From assembly GCA_032250585.1 (NCBI GenBank), contig JAVVFH010000023.1:1-24227 (forward strand): a stretch of DNA of 24,227 nucleotides. Direction: 5' to 3'. Numbering within the stretch: position 1 is the first letter of the stretch; each line of letters starts with the position of its first letter. The notes beneath the pieces were generated by a model. That model had not been told where the DNA came from. It did no database searches and saw nothing but the letters and a program-made list of their open reading frames with translations. The translations under genes and the position numbers were made by a program. This stretch comes from JAVVFH01 sp032250585 (GTDB lineage Bacteria; Pseudomonadota; Gammaproteobacteria; Xanthomonadales; SZUA-36). This document shows, piece after piece, positions 1 through 8,134 of the stretch.

Positions 1-2
1 CG

Positions 3-137
3 GTCGGGCCGGAGGACCCCAACGTGCAGATCGGCGCGACGATTGGCTCCTGGATCGGGCAGCGCCTGGGCCTCTCGGAGAAGCGCCTGCAAACACTCGT
101 CGGCTGCGGCGCGGCCGGCGGCATCGCCGCCGCCTTC
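3..137 (+). pseudogene. ClC-family chloride channel, internal fragment
   Basis: Read on the plus strand from position 3, the frame gives a ClC channel core segment: a GPEDPNVQIGA stretch (the family's GREGP selectivity-filter region), then GSWIGQRLGLSEKRLQTLVG, then CGAAGGIAAAF. The family normally continues after AAAF with N-A-P-I-A-G. Here it stops matching at about position 137 and runs into sequence that is antisense to fdsA. Only about 45 residues of an expected 400 or more are present, with no start or stop. ClC proteins are membrane chloride channels or Cl-/H+ antiporters. The fragment is either the edge of a misjoined contig or a relic of a rearrangement; I cannot tell which from the sequence. 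The family call is from motif recognition and is fairly secure. Confidence 0.72.
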
Positions 138-1838
138 GCGGCCGAGGTTGCCGGTGGCCATTGCCAGGTTGGCGATACCCATGACTGTCGTCGAACCCTG
201 ACTGTGTTCGGAAACACCGAGGCCGTAATAGATGGAGGCATTCGGCGCCGCCGCGAACAGCCGCGCCGCGGCCCGCAGTTCCGAAGCCGGAATGCCGGTG
301 ATGCGCTCGGTTGTTTCAGGCGAGTTCTGTTCGCCGGCAATGAAGTCACACCACGCCCGGTACGCCGCCTCTTCGCAGCGCGCCGCGATGAACGCGCGAT
401 CTTCCAGTCCCTCGGTGATGACCACGTGCGCCATTGCGTTGATGAAGGCCACGTTGCTGCCGGGGCGCAACGCAAGATGGTGTTCCGCCCTGACGTGGGG
501 TGAGCTCACCAGGTCGATGCGCCGGGGATCGACCACAATCAGCTGCGCGCCCTCGCGTATCCTTTTTTTCAGCCTCGAGGCGAACACCGGATGCGCGTCG
601 CTCGGATTCGCGCCCATGACCATGATCACGTCGGACTTCGCCACCGAACTGAAAGCCTGGGTGCCGGCGGATTCGCCCAATGTGGTCTTCAATCCATATC
701 CGGTTGGCGAATGGCAGACCCGCGCGCAGGTATCGACGTTGTTGTTGCCGAAAGCGGCGCGGACCATTTTCTGGACCAGATAGGTCTCCTCGTTCGTGCA
801 TCGGGACGAGGTGATGCCGCCGATGCTGTCCGGCCCGTGCTCGTTCTTGATCGCCAGCAGACGGTCCGCGGTGTAGCGAATGGCTTCGTCCCAGCTGACC
901 TTGCGCCAGGGATCGTTGATGCTTGCGCGGATCATCGGCTCGGTGATGCGATCCGAGTGCGTGGCGTAGCCGAAGGCGAAACGGCCCTTTATGCAGGCGT
1001 GCCCCTCATTGGCGTGACCGTCCTTGTTCGGCGTCATTCGCAAAACCCGGTCGCCCTTCAGCTCGGCGTGAAAAGAGCAGCCAACCCCGCAGTACGCGCA
1101 GGTCGTCGTGATGCTGCGCTCGGGCAGGCCGTGCTCAATCACCGTTTTCTCGTGCAAGGCCTCGGTCGGACAGTGCTGTACACAGGCGCCGCAAGAGACG
1201 CAGTCGGAATCCATGAAGCTTTCCGACTGACCCGCGGACACTTTGGATTCGAAGCCGCGCCCGTGCATCGTCAGCGCGAAGGTGCCCTGGATGTCATCAC
1301 AGGCGCGCACGCAACGGTAACAGACGATGCACTGCGAGGGGTCGAAGGTGAAATACGGATTGGACTCTTCTTTTTCCGCATCCAGGTGGTGCGCGCCCTC
1401 CAGGCCGTAGCGGCTGTCCGTCACGCCAAGGGATTCGGCCACGTCCTGCAGCTCACATTGGCCGTTGGCGGAGCAGGAAACGCATTCCAGCGGATGGTCG
1501 GAGACATACAGCTCGACGACGTTACGGCGCAGGCGCTCGAGACGTTCCGACCTGGTCGTGACCACCATGCCCTTTTCGACCCGGGTCGTACAGGAAGCCG
1601 GAAAACCTTTGCGACCCTCGATCTCCACCAGGCACACGCGACAGGAGCCGAAGGCGTCCAGCGCATCGGTGGCGCACAGCTTGGGCACCTTGACACCCGC
1701 CTGGGCGGCGGCCCGCATCACCGAAGTGCCCTCCGGAACGGAGACGTTTCTGCCATCGATCGTCAAATCGACGTAAGCGCTGATTTTGATCGGGATCGGC
1801 GTCCCGTAATCTGGCTGCGGCTGGTACATATCAGGCAT
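3..1838 (-). CDS. fdsA: NAD-dependent formate dehydrogenase alpha subunit, C-terminally truncated
   Basis: Catalytic subunit of soluble molybdenum/tungsten formate dehydrogenase (formate + NAD+ to CO2 + NADH). From the ATG at 1838 the protein shows an N-terminal [2Fe-2S] domain (C55, C66, C69, C83), a NuoG-like His/Cys [4Fe-4S] site (H115, C119, C122, C128), two ferredoxin-type clusters (C170-C180 and C213-C223), the molybdopterin-domain cluster (C247, C250, C254, C282) and the active-site Cys-His pair C375-H376 in ARVCHSPT. Family similarity runs to NLGREG at residues 564-569 (positions 132-149). The frame stays open to the window edge, but its last ~43 residues are antisense to a ClC channel and do not resemble FdsA. 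About 390 C-terminal residues of a normal ~950, including much of the cofactor-binding half, are absent. An in-frame ATG at 1829 is an alternative start. It lies 42 nt after fdsB in canonical fdsGBA order. Confidence 0.9.
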   Translation of the reverse strand, partial: MPDMYQPQPDYGTPIPIKISAYVDLTIDGRNVSVPEGTSVMRAAAQAGVKVPKLCATDALDAFGSCRVCLVEIEGRKGFPASCTTRVEKGMVVTTRSERLERLRRNVVELYVSDHPLECVSCSANGQCELQDVAESLGVTDSRYGLEGAHHLDAEKEESNPYFTFDPSQCIVCYRCVRACDDIQGTFALTMHGRGFESKVSAGQSESFMDSDCVSCGACVQHCPTEALHEKTVIEHGLPERSITTTCAYCGVGCSFHAELKGDRVLRMTPNKDGHANEGHACIKGRFAFGYATHSDRITEPMIRASINDPWRKVSWDEAIRYTADRLLAIKNEHGPDSIGGITSSRCTNEETYLVQKMVRAAFGNNNVDTCARVCHSPTGYGLKTTLGESAGTQAFSSVAKSDVIMVMGANPSDAHPVFASRLKKRIREGAQLIVVDPRRIDLVSSPHVRAEHHLALRPGSNVAFINAMAHVVITEGLEDRAFIAARCEEAAYRAWCDFIAGEQNSPETTERITGIPASELRAAARLFAAAPNASIYYGLGVSEHSQGSTTVMGIANLAMATGNLGREGGGDAAGRAAADECLQALLREAQALPDPGANRRADLHVGVLRPD

Positions 1839-1861
1839 TATTCCAATTTTCAGAGTATTAA

Positions 1862-1875
1862 GCACGTTTCCGTGC
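1862..1875 (-). promoter_or_regulatory. Small GAAA-tetraloop hairpin between fdsB and fdsA
   Basis: On the minus strand GCACG-GAAA-CGTGC forms a perfect 5-bp stem closed by a GNRA loop, inside the 42-nt fdsB-fdsA spacer. No U tract follows, so it is not a standard terminator. It could be an mRNA processing or stability element, or chance. Confidence 0.3.
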
Positions 1876-1880
1876 GCCAA

Positions 1881-3416
1881 TTATCCTTTGACGAAATCCC
1901 CGGCAAAATGTTTCATCGCGCTGCGCACCGGCAGCGGCGTCAGCCCGCCCATGGCGCACAGCGAGCCCTCGACCATGGTCTCGCAAAGCTCTTCGAGCAA
2001 CTGCAGGTTGAAATCAGGCCGGTCACCCGCAATCACGCGGTCAATCACCTCGACGCCACGTACGGAACCCACCCGGCAGGGCGTACATTTGCCACAGGAT
2101 TCCACGGCGCAGAACTCCATCGCAAAACGCGCCTGCTGCGCCATGTCGACGCGTTCGTCGAATACCACGATGCCGCCGTGGCCAAGCATCGCGCCGATCT
2201 CCGCCATGGCTTCGTAATCCAGCGCCACGTCCCACTGGCTTTCTGGCAGGTAAGCGCCCAGCGGCCCGCCGACCTGAATGGCCCGCGCCGGACGGCCGCT
2301 GGCCGTACCGCCGCCATAACCCTCGACCAGTTCGCGCAGCGTTATCCCGAAGGGTATTTCGACCAGCCCGCCGCGACGGATATTGCCGGCCAGTTGGGCG
2401 GTCAGCGTGCCGCGCGAGCGACCGCTGCCGAATTCCCGGTAGGCATCAGCGCCTTGCGCCAGAATTGTGCTGACGGCGGCCAGTGACAGCACATTGTTGA
2501 CCACTGTCGGTTTGCCGAGCAGCCCTTCGATAGCGGGTAGCGGCGGCTTGTAGCGCACCAGGCCACGCTTGCCTTCCAGACTGTCCAGCAGCGACGTCTC
2601 CTCGCCGCAGATATAAGCGCCGGCACCGATCCGCAATTCCAGGCGGAATGCCCGGTCCGACCCGCAGATACCGTCGCCGAGGTAGCCCGCCGCCGCAGCG
2701 CGCGCAAGCGCTTCGCCGAGCACGGCTTTGCAATGCGGATACTCGGAACGCAGGTAAATGAACCCCTGGGTCGCACCGACCGCGAGGCCCGCGATGATCA
2801 TGCCCTCGATCAACTGGTAGGGGTCCGCTTCCATCAGCAGGCGGTCGGCGAAAGTGCCCGAGTCACCTTCGTCGGCGTTACAGACGATGAATTTTTGTGC
2901 CATCCGCTGATCGAGCACCGTCTGCCACTTGATGCCGGTCGGAAAGGCGGCGCCGCCGCGCCCGCGCAGACCCGACTCCTTGACCTCGTCGACGATGACC
3001 TGCGCCGGCAGGTCCAGCGCCCGCAGCAGGCCGCGAAAACCACCGAGGGCCCGGTAATGGTCGAGTGACAGCGGGTCACCGAGACCGGCGCGTGCGAAGG
3101 TCAGGCGCTGCTGACTGGCCAGCCAATCGATACCGTCGACCGGCCCCAGCGCCAGGGCGTGTTCGGCGGCGCCCGGAAATCCGCTTTCGAACAGGCCCGA
3201 AAGGTCCTCGGGCCGTACAGGGCCGAAGGCCATACGGCCCGCTTCGCTTTCCACTTCGACCAGCGGTTCGAGCCAGAACGCGCCGCGTGACCCGTTGCGG
3301 ATCAGTTCCAGATCGATCCCACCGTGGGCAGCATAGTCGCGGATGGCAAGGGCAACCTGGTCGGCGCCCAGCGCGCAGGCGGTCGCATCTTTCGGCACGT
3401 AGATCTTCACGGCCAT
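1881..3416 (-). CDS. fdsB: NAD-dependent formate dehydrogenase beta (diaphorase) subunit
   Basis: NuoF-like flavoprotein that passes electrons from the FdsA iron-sulfur chain through FMN to NAD+. At 511 residues it matches FdsB subunits (about 520). Residues 1-110 form an N-terminal extension without a cluster motif. The FMN/NADH glycine-rich loop is at 151-164 (RGRGGAAFPTGIKW), followed by NADEGDSGTFADR at 180-192 and GAYICGEETSLLDSLEG at 266-282. The [4Fe-4S] ligands are C441, C444 and C447 in ESCGKCTPCRVG, with C487 in SLCAMGG. The ATG start at 3416 overlaps the fdsG stop by one base (TGATG), indicating translational coupling. The gene appears intact. The cofactor and partner set make a Nuo or HoxF role unlikely in this context. 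Confidence 0.94.
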   Translation of the reverse strand: MAVKIYVPKDATACALGADQVALAIRDYAAHGGIDLELIRNGSRGAFWLEPLVEVESEAGRMAFGPVRPEDLSGLFESGFPGAAEHALALGPVDGIDWLASQQRLTFARAGLGDPLSLDHYRALGGFRGLLRALDLPAQVIVDEVKESGLRGRGGAAFPTGIKWQTVLDQRMAQKFIVCNADEGDSGTFADRLLMEADPYQLIEGMIIAGLAVGATQGFIYLRSEYPHCKAVLGEALARAAAAGYLGDGICGSDRAFRLELRIGAGAYICGEETSLLDSLEGKRGLVRYKPPLPAIEGLLGKPTVVNNVLSLAAVSTILAQGADAYREFGSGRSRGTLTAQLAGNIRRGGLVEIPFGITLRELVEGYGGGTASGRPARAIQVGGPLGAYLPESQWDVALDYEAMAEIGAMLGHGGIVVFDERVDMAQQARFAMEFCAVESCGKCTPCRVGSVRGVEVIDRVIAGDRPDFNLQLLEELCETMVEGSLCAMGGLTPLPVRSAMKHFAGDFVKG

Positions 3417-3895
3417 CAGTCCCCCGCCTCCAGGTGCGCGATCAATTCGTCGAAGCGCGCTGCCGAAACCCGTGCATGGATATCGTCATTGATGCGCAGG
3501 GACGGTGCACAGGCGCAGTTACCCAGGCAGTAAACAGGCAGCAGCGTGAACAGGCCGTTGGCGGTCGTCTCGCCGTAGCCAATACCCAGGCGCTCGAAGG
3601 CGTGGCGCTCGAGTTCGCGCGCCCCCATTGACTGGCAGGCTTCCGCCCGGCACAGCTGCAGGATGTGTGCGCCCGCAGGCTCACTGCGAAAGTCGTGATA
3701 GAAGCTCATCACCCCGTGGACTTCTGCGCGGGACAGGTTCATGGCCTGAGCGATCATCGGCACCGCTTCTTTCGGCACATGGCCAAAGCAATCCTGCACC
3801 GCATGCAGCACCGGCAGCAGCGCGCCGACCTGCCCGCGGTGGGATTCCACCACCGATTCCACGGTTTCTTTGAGCGCGACAGCGGATGAATTCAT
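3416..3895 (-). CDS. fdsG: NAD-dependent formate dehydrogenase gamma subunit (NuoE-like)
   Basis: 159-residue thioredoxin-like [2Fe-2S] protein of the NuoE/24-kDa family and first gene of the fdsGBA set. The four cluster ligands are visible: C82 and C87 (LCRAEAC), then C123 and C127 (YCLGNC). The N-terminal helical part contains the family-typical LLPVLHAVQDCFGHVP and GVMSFYHDFR. I chose the ATG at 3895 because the protein then begins at the usual distance from the conserved helix. A longer in-frame start at 3994 would run back into the upstream ligase gene. The ribosome site upstream of 3895 is weak. Only 10 nt separate it from the upstream ligase stop, so it is probably cotranscribed and perhaps coupled to it. 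Confidence 0.93.
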   Translation of the reverse strand: MNSSAVALKETVESVVESHRGQVGALLPVLHAVQDCFGHVPKEAVPMIAQAMNLSRAEVHGVMSFYHDFRSEPAGAHILQLCRAEACQSMGARELERHAFERLGIGYGETTANGLFTLLPVYCLGNCACAPSLRINDDIHARVSAARFDELIAHLEAGD

Positions 3896-3905
3896 AAGAT
3901 GGACT

Positions 3906-5531
3906 CTACGCACTTGAAAATTCAAAATCCCGAAACCGCTTACGCAGTTCCATTTTCTGGATTTTCCCGGTGGCGGAATGCGGAATCTCATCAACGAAGA
4001 CTACGTCGTCCGGCATCCACCACTTGGCGATTTTATCCTCCAGAAACGCCAATACATCTTCTCCGCTGACCTCGGCACCCGGTTCGCGCAAGATGACGAG
4101 CAGCGGCCTTTCGCTCCACTTGGGATGCGGCAAGCCGATCACGGCGGCCTCGGCGACCCCCGGACAGCCAACCGCAACGTTTTCAATCTCGATGGATGAA
4201 ATCCACTCGCCGCCGGACTTGATCACGTCCTTGTCGCGGTCAGTGATCTGCATGAAGCCCAGCGGGTCGATGTTGGCGATGTCGCCGGTGTTGAACCAGC
4301 CGTCCTCGGTCAGCGCATCGCCCTCGATCCGATAATAGGTTTTAGCCACGGCCGGCCCGCGCACCAGCAAATGGCCGGCCGACTTGCCGTCGCGAGGCAA
4401 TTCATTGCCCTCATCGTCGACGACTTTCATTTCAACGAGATACGGCACCCGGCCCTGCTTCTCTTTCAGCTTCAGCTGGGCCTCGCGTTCCAGGCCGGAG
4501 GTGGCGTGTTTCATCTTGCCGGTGGTGCCCACCGGCGACATCTCGGTCATGCCCCAGCCATGGATGACCTCGACGCCGTAGTCCAGTTCGAATTTGCGGA
4601 TCATCACGGGCGGACAGGCGGCGCCGCCAACCACCGCGCGCTGCAGGTACGGCAGCTTCTTGCCACTGCTTTCCAGGTACTGCAGCAAGCCCATCCAGAC
4701 AGTCGGTACGGCCGCCGTCGCGCTGACCTGCTCGGAATCCAGCAATTCGTAAATGCTCGCGCCATCCATGCCGGCGCCCGGCATAACCATTTTCGCACCG
4801 GCCGCCGGAACGGCGTAGGTCAAAGCCCATGCGTTGGCGTGAAACATCGGTACGATGGCCAGGATCACGTCCTCCGAGCGCAGCCCGAATACGTCGGGCT
4901 GGTTCACGGTCAGGCCGTGCAGCACGTTCGAGCGATGCGAGTACAGCACGCCTTTCGGGTTGCCGGTGGTGCCGGAGGTGTAGCACAGTGCGGCGGCCGT
5001 GTTCTCGTCTACGCGCTTCCACTCGAAGTCGTCATCCACACCGTCTATCCAGTCTTCGTAAGCGACCGCATTCGGCAACGAGGTTTCCGGCATGTTGTCG
5101 CCATCGGTCAGCACGATGTACTTGCGGATCGTCGGGAACCTGTTCTGCATGGCCTCGATGATCGGCAGAAAAGTGAGGTCAACAAACAGGATGTCGTCTT
5201 CCGCGTGATTGACGATGTAATCGAGTTGTTCGCTGAACAGGCGCGGGTTCAGCGTGTGGCATACCGCACCCAGGCCCATGATTCCGAACCAGGTCTCCAT
5301 GTGGCGATCAGTGTTCCAGGCCATCGTCGCGATGCGGTCGCCGAGACCGACGCCTTCGCGCTCCAGCGCCTTGGCGACGCGCAGCGAACGCGAATGGATC
5401 TCGGCCAGCGTGCAGCGGCGAATCGGGCCTTCTACGCCGCGCGTCACCAGTTCGCGTTCGCCGTGGTTGATCGCCGCGTGGTCGAGAAACGTGTGAATCA
5501 GCAGCGGGTAGTCTTGCATCAAGCCGAGCAT
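3906..5531 (-). CDS. Acyl-CoA synthetase of the ANL superfamily, DmdB-like
   Basis: AMP-forming acyl-CoA ligase of 541 residues, cytoplasmic: carboxylate + ATP + CoA to acyl-CoA + AMP + PPi. The phosphate loop is at residues 184-194 (YTSGTTGNPKG), the GWGMTE motif lies near residue 335, FNTGD and DRDKDVIKSGGEWIS follow, and the C-terminal catalytic lysine is K523 in ATGKIQK. The opening MLGLMQDYPLLI, the length, and the overall pattern resemble medium/long-chain fatty acyl-CoA ligases and methylmercaptopropionyl-CoA ligases (DmdB). Substrate cannot be read from sequence. AGAGGA precedes the ATG at good spacing. It runs into fdsG after 10 nt, an unusual neighbour for an acyl-CoA ligase, and is divergent from the aldehyde dehydrogenase. 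Confidence 0.88.
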   Translation of the reverse strand: MLGLMQDYPLLIHTFLDHAAINHGERELVTRGVEGPIRRCTLAEIHSRSLRVAKALEREGVGLGDRIATMAWNTDRHMETWFGIMGLGAVCHTLNPRLFSEQLDYIVNHAEDDILFVDLTFLPIIEAMQNRFPTIRKYIVLTDGDNMPETSLPNAVAYEDWIDGVDDDFEWKRVDENTAAALCYTSGTTGNPKGVLYSHRSNVLHGLTVNQPDVFGLRSEDVILAIVPMFHANAWALTYAVPAAGAKMVMPGAGMDGASIYELLDSEQVSATAAVPTVWMGLLQYLESSGKKLPYLQRAVVGGAACPPVMIRKFELDYGVEVIHGWGMTEMSPVGTTGKMKHATSGLEREAQLKLKEKQGRVPYLVEMKVVDDEGNELPRDGKSAGHLLVRGPAVAKTYYRIEGDALTEDGWFNTGDIANIDPLGFMQITDRDKDVIKSGGEWISSIEIENVAVGCPGVAEAAVIGLPHPKWSERPLLVILREPGAEVSGEDVLAFLEDKIAKWWMPDDVVFVDEIPHSATGKIQKMELRKRFRDFEFSSA

Positions 5532-5757
5532 CGTCGAATCCTCTTTCTATAGTTGCCTGCCCTGAGCCGACTGGCACACCACTCTGGCATGACTCCGAAC
5601 CTCGGCGCTGGCAAGGGAAGCATACGGCCTGCTTCGAGTCACGGCGCCGGTCCCGGACCCTTGATGCGCTCCTGCGGGCTGAGCGTATTGGCACATATTC
5701 AGGGTAATCAGCAGCGCCGTCAAATTCCAGCGAAATCGGGGCCTTCCGTCCGTACGC

Positions 5758-5786
5758 TTGGTGAGGAACGCCGACGGCCTTATAGT
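5758..5786 (+). promoter_or_regulatory. Candidate sigma70 promoter for the ALDH-alr pair
   Basis: TTGGTG at 5758-5763 and TATAGT at 5781-5786 are separated by exactly 17 bases. The -10 box matches consensus at five of six positions, the -35 box at three of six. The ALDH start codon lies about 38 nt downstream of the -10. This sits in the 293-nt divergent region 5532-5824; I saw nothing else definite there. Confidence 0.45.
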
Positions 5787-5824
5787 TGTCCATTGGGCTC
5801 AATCAATGCCGACAGGACAAATCC

Positions 5825-6943
5825 ATGTACGACTGCACCCGCAACTACATCGATGGCGAATGGGTCGAGTCGGGCTCGGACCGGACGCTCGAGATCATCA
5901 ACCCGGCTACCGAACAATCGATCGGCCGTGTTTCGCTGGGCACGGCGGAAGACATCGACCAGGCCGTCGCCTCGGCACGCGCAGCATTCGATGAGTTTTC
6001 ACAGTGGACCGTCAAACAACGGCTGGGGCTGCTGAATGACATCCTGAACGCCTACAAGGCTCGTTACGACGATATTGCCGTGGCGATCAGCACCGAGATG
6101 GGCGCGCCGGCCAGATTCGCGCAAAAGGCACAGGCCGCCACCGGCATCGATCACCTGAAAGCCACCATGACCGCGCTGGAAGGCCTGCAAATGGAGGAAA
6201 AGACCGCCCGGGCCGTCGTGTTGAAAGAGCCAATTGGCGTCTGCGGGCTGATCACGCCCTGGAACTGGCCGATCAACCAGATTATGTGCAAGGTGGCCCC
6301 CGCCCTGGCGGCAGGGTGTACAGTCGTTCTGAAGCCCAGCGAGATCGCGCCCGTCAGCGCAATGATTTTCGCCGAGGCGCTGGACGCCGCCGGCGTGCCG
6401 GCGGGGGTGTGCAACCTCGTACAAGGCGACGGTCCCGGCGTCGGCGTCGCGATGTCGGCACACCCCGGCATCGACATGATCTCTTTCACCGGCTCCACCC
6501 GGGCCGGCATCGAGGTTGCAAAAGCCGCCGCCGACACAGTGAAGCGGGTTTCACAGGAGCTGGGCGGCAAATCCGCCAACATCATCCTGCCGGGGGCACC
6601 ACTGGAAAAAGCCGTCGTACAGGGCGTGCGCGGCGTGTTCAGCAACAGCGGCCAGTCCTGCGACGCGCCGAGCCGCATGCTCGTGCCGCAAGACGTGTAC
6701 GACGAGGCGGTCGAGATTGCCAACGACACGCCCTACGACCTGTCCGGTGCCGTGTACGGAGAAACGCCGGAAGCAGCCATGCAGGTCGCTTGGCGCTTGC
6801 GAACCGGCATGGTGCACCTGAACGACGCACCGAGCGATATCAGCGCCCCGTTCGGTGGCTACAAGCAATCGGGCAACGGCCGCGAATGGGGCGTTCATGG
6901 CATCAAGGACTTCCTCGAACTCAAATCGGTAATGACGGGCTGA
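5825..6943 (+). CDS. Aldehyde dehydrogenase (NAD(P)+), internally deleted
   Basis: ALDH-superfamily enzyme oxidising an aldehyde to the acid. Residues 1-290 align with the usual fold: TPWNWP with catalytic Asn147, KPSE at 170-173, FTGST at 221-225, QELGGK with general base Glu245, and nucleophile Cys279 in SGQSC. After VYDEA (residues 291-295) the protein jumps to VEIANDTPYDLSGAVYG, which in full-length enzymes lies roughly 100 residues later. The lost block holds the E-I-F-G-P motif that positions the nicotinamide ribose. Length is 372 residues against about 475, and the frame is kept. The enzyme is probably inactive as written. Start ATG at 5825 has ACAGGA upstream; a longer in-frame start at 5786 would lie on the -10 box. 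The alr gene follows after 18 nt. Substrate unknown. Confidence 0.8.
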   Translation: MYDCTRNYIDGEWVESGSDRTLEIINPATEQSIGRVSLGTAEDIDQAVASARAAFDEFSQWTVKQRLGLLNDILNAYKARYDDIAVAISTEMGAPARFAQKAQAATGIDHLKATMTALEGLQMEEKTARAVVLKEPIGVCGLITPWNWPINQIMCKVAPALAAGCTVVLKPSEIAPVSAMIFAEALDAAGVPAGVCNLVQGDGPGVGVAMSAHPGIDMISFTGSTRAGIEVAKAAADTVKRVSQELGGKSANIILPGAPLEKAVVQGVRGVFSNSGQSCDAPSRMLVPQDVYDEAVEIANDTPYDLSGAVYGETPEAAMQVAWRLRTGMVHLNDAPSDISAPFGGYKQSGNGREWGVHGIKDFLELKSVMTG

Positions 6944-6961
6944 CCGGAGATACCCCGCGCC

Positions 6962-8089
6962 GTGAGCACCATCATAACGATTGATCTGGATGCGCTCGAT
7001 GCAAATTACCGGCGTTGCCTGGAGCGCCTGCGGCCAGCCAGTTGCGCCGCCGTGGTCAAAGCCGACGCCTATGGCCTGGGCATCCGCTCTATCGCGCCAG
7101 CCCTGTCGCGCGCCGGCTGCCGGCAGTTCTTCACTGCCACGCACACCGAGGGCGTGGTGCTGCGCGCGGTGTTGCCGGAGGCGGAGATCTTCGTCTTTGA
7201 AGGTGCCACGCCGCGCAGCATCCGGGTGCTCAACGATTACGCTTTGGTGCCGGTCCTGATCACGCCGGAGCAAAGCGCCGCCTGGGCGGAGCGCGCCCGC
7301 GCGCTCGGCAGGCCTCTGCCGGCCATTCTGAACATCGACACGGGCATGACCCGTCTGGGCTTCGGCCGCCGCGAACTCGAGCTTCTGCTACAGCGGCCGG
7401 AAGACCTCGAGTGGCTGGACATCGAATACGTCATGACGCATTTCGCCTGCGCCGACGAGCCGGGCGATGCCATGCTCCTGCAACAACTGGAGCGATTCAA
7501 CGAACTGCGCCGGGCGCTGCCGGCGGCGCCCATCAGCATGGGCAACTCCGCCGGCGCGCTGCTGGGGGCGGAATCTTCAGGTGACATGGCGAGGCTCGGC
7601 ATCGCGCTGTTCGGCGGCAATCCCTATCTCAACCAGGAACCGGCGCTCGAGCAGGTATTGCGCGTACAAAGCCGCATTCTTCAGCTGCGGGAAATACACG
7701 AAGAAACGCCCGTCGGTTACGGCGCCACCTACACGGCCCGGCCGGGTACGCGCATTGCCACTGTCGGTACCGGCTATGCCGACGGCTACCCCTGGTCGCT
7801 GGGCAACCGCGGCATCGCTTCGGTCGGCGGGCACCGGGTGCCGGTGGTCGGGCGTGTCTCGATGGACCTCATCACGCTGGATGTCAGCGGCCTGCCCGAC
7901 GAACTGGTCCAGCCGGGCTGCCTGGTGGACCTGATCGGTCCCGACGTCAGCCTCGAGGAACTGGCAGCACGGGCCGGCACTGTGAATTACGAGATCCTGA
8001 CGCGTTTGAGCCAGCGCGCCACCCGCCGCTTCATCGGCGGACCGGTAGCGAGCACGGAAAACCACCAATCAACCGATTTCCCGGCATGA
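6962..8089 (+). CDS. alr: Alanine racemase (PLP-dependent)
   Basis: Fold-III PLP enzyme interconverting L- and D-alanine for peptidoglycan, or for alanine catabolism if DadX-like. It has 375 residues, the normal length. PLP lysine is K33 in VVKADAYGLG. The catalytic tyrosine is Y253 in VGYGATY. GNSAGALL, ARLGIALFG and GRVSMDLITLD are typical family blocks. The start is GTG at 6962 with GGAG about 12 nt upstream. It follows the aldehyde dehydrogenase by 18 nt and is probably cotranscribed. The usual partners dadA, dnaB and radA are not nearby. Other amino-acid racemases of the fold (broad-specificity, serine) cannot be excluded. It is convergent with the aldolase gene, with only 45 nt between the stops and no clear terminator. 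Confidence 0.92.
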   Translation: MSTIITIDLDALDANYRRCLERLRPASCAAVVKADAYGLGIRSIAPALSRAGCRQFFTATHTEGVVLRAVLPEAEIFVFEGATPRSIRVLNDYALVPVLITPEQSAAWAERARALGRPLPAILNIDTGMTRLGFGRRELELLLQRPEDLEWLDIEYVMTHFACADEPGDAMLLQQLERFNELRRALPAAPISMGNSAGALLGAESSGDMARLGIALFGGNPYLNQEPALEQVLRVQSRILQLREIHEETPVGYGATYTARPGTRIATVGTGYADGYPWSLGNRGIASVGGHRVPVVGRVSMDLITLDVSGLPDELVQPGCLVDLIGPDVSLEELAARAGTVNYEILTRLSQRATRRFIGGPVASTENHQSTDFPA

Positions 8090-8134
8090 ACAACGTTGCT
8101 GGAATTCACATTAACAGCCAAGCCACTCGATGGA

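Noticed and set aside
591..2486. Very long plus-strand open frame (about 630 codons) across fdsA and fdsB
   Set aside because: It is antisense to two clearly conserved iron-sulfur proteins. Its product has low-complexity GC-driven composition and no recognisable motif; such shadows are common in GC-rich genes.
4371..5552. Long plus-strand open frame opposite the acyl-CoA ligase
   Set aside because: The minus strand encodes an intact ANL ligase with all motifs; the opposite frame has no family features.
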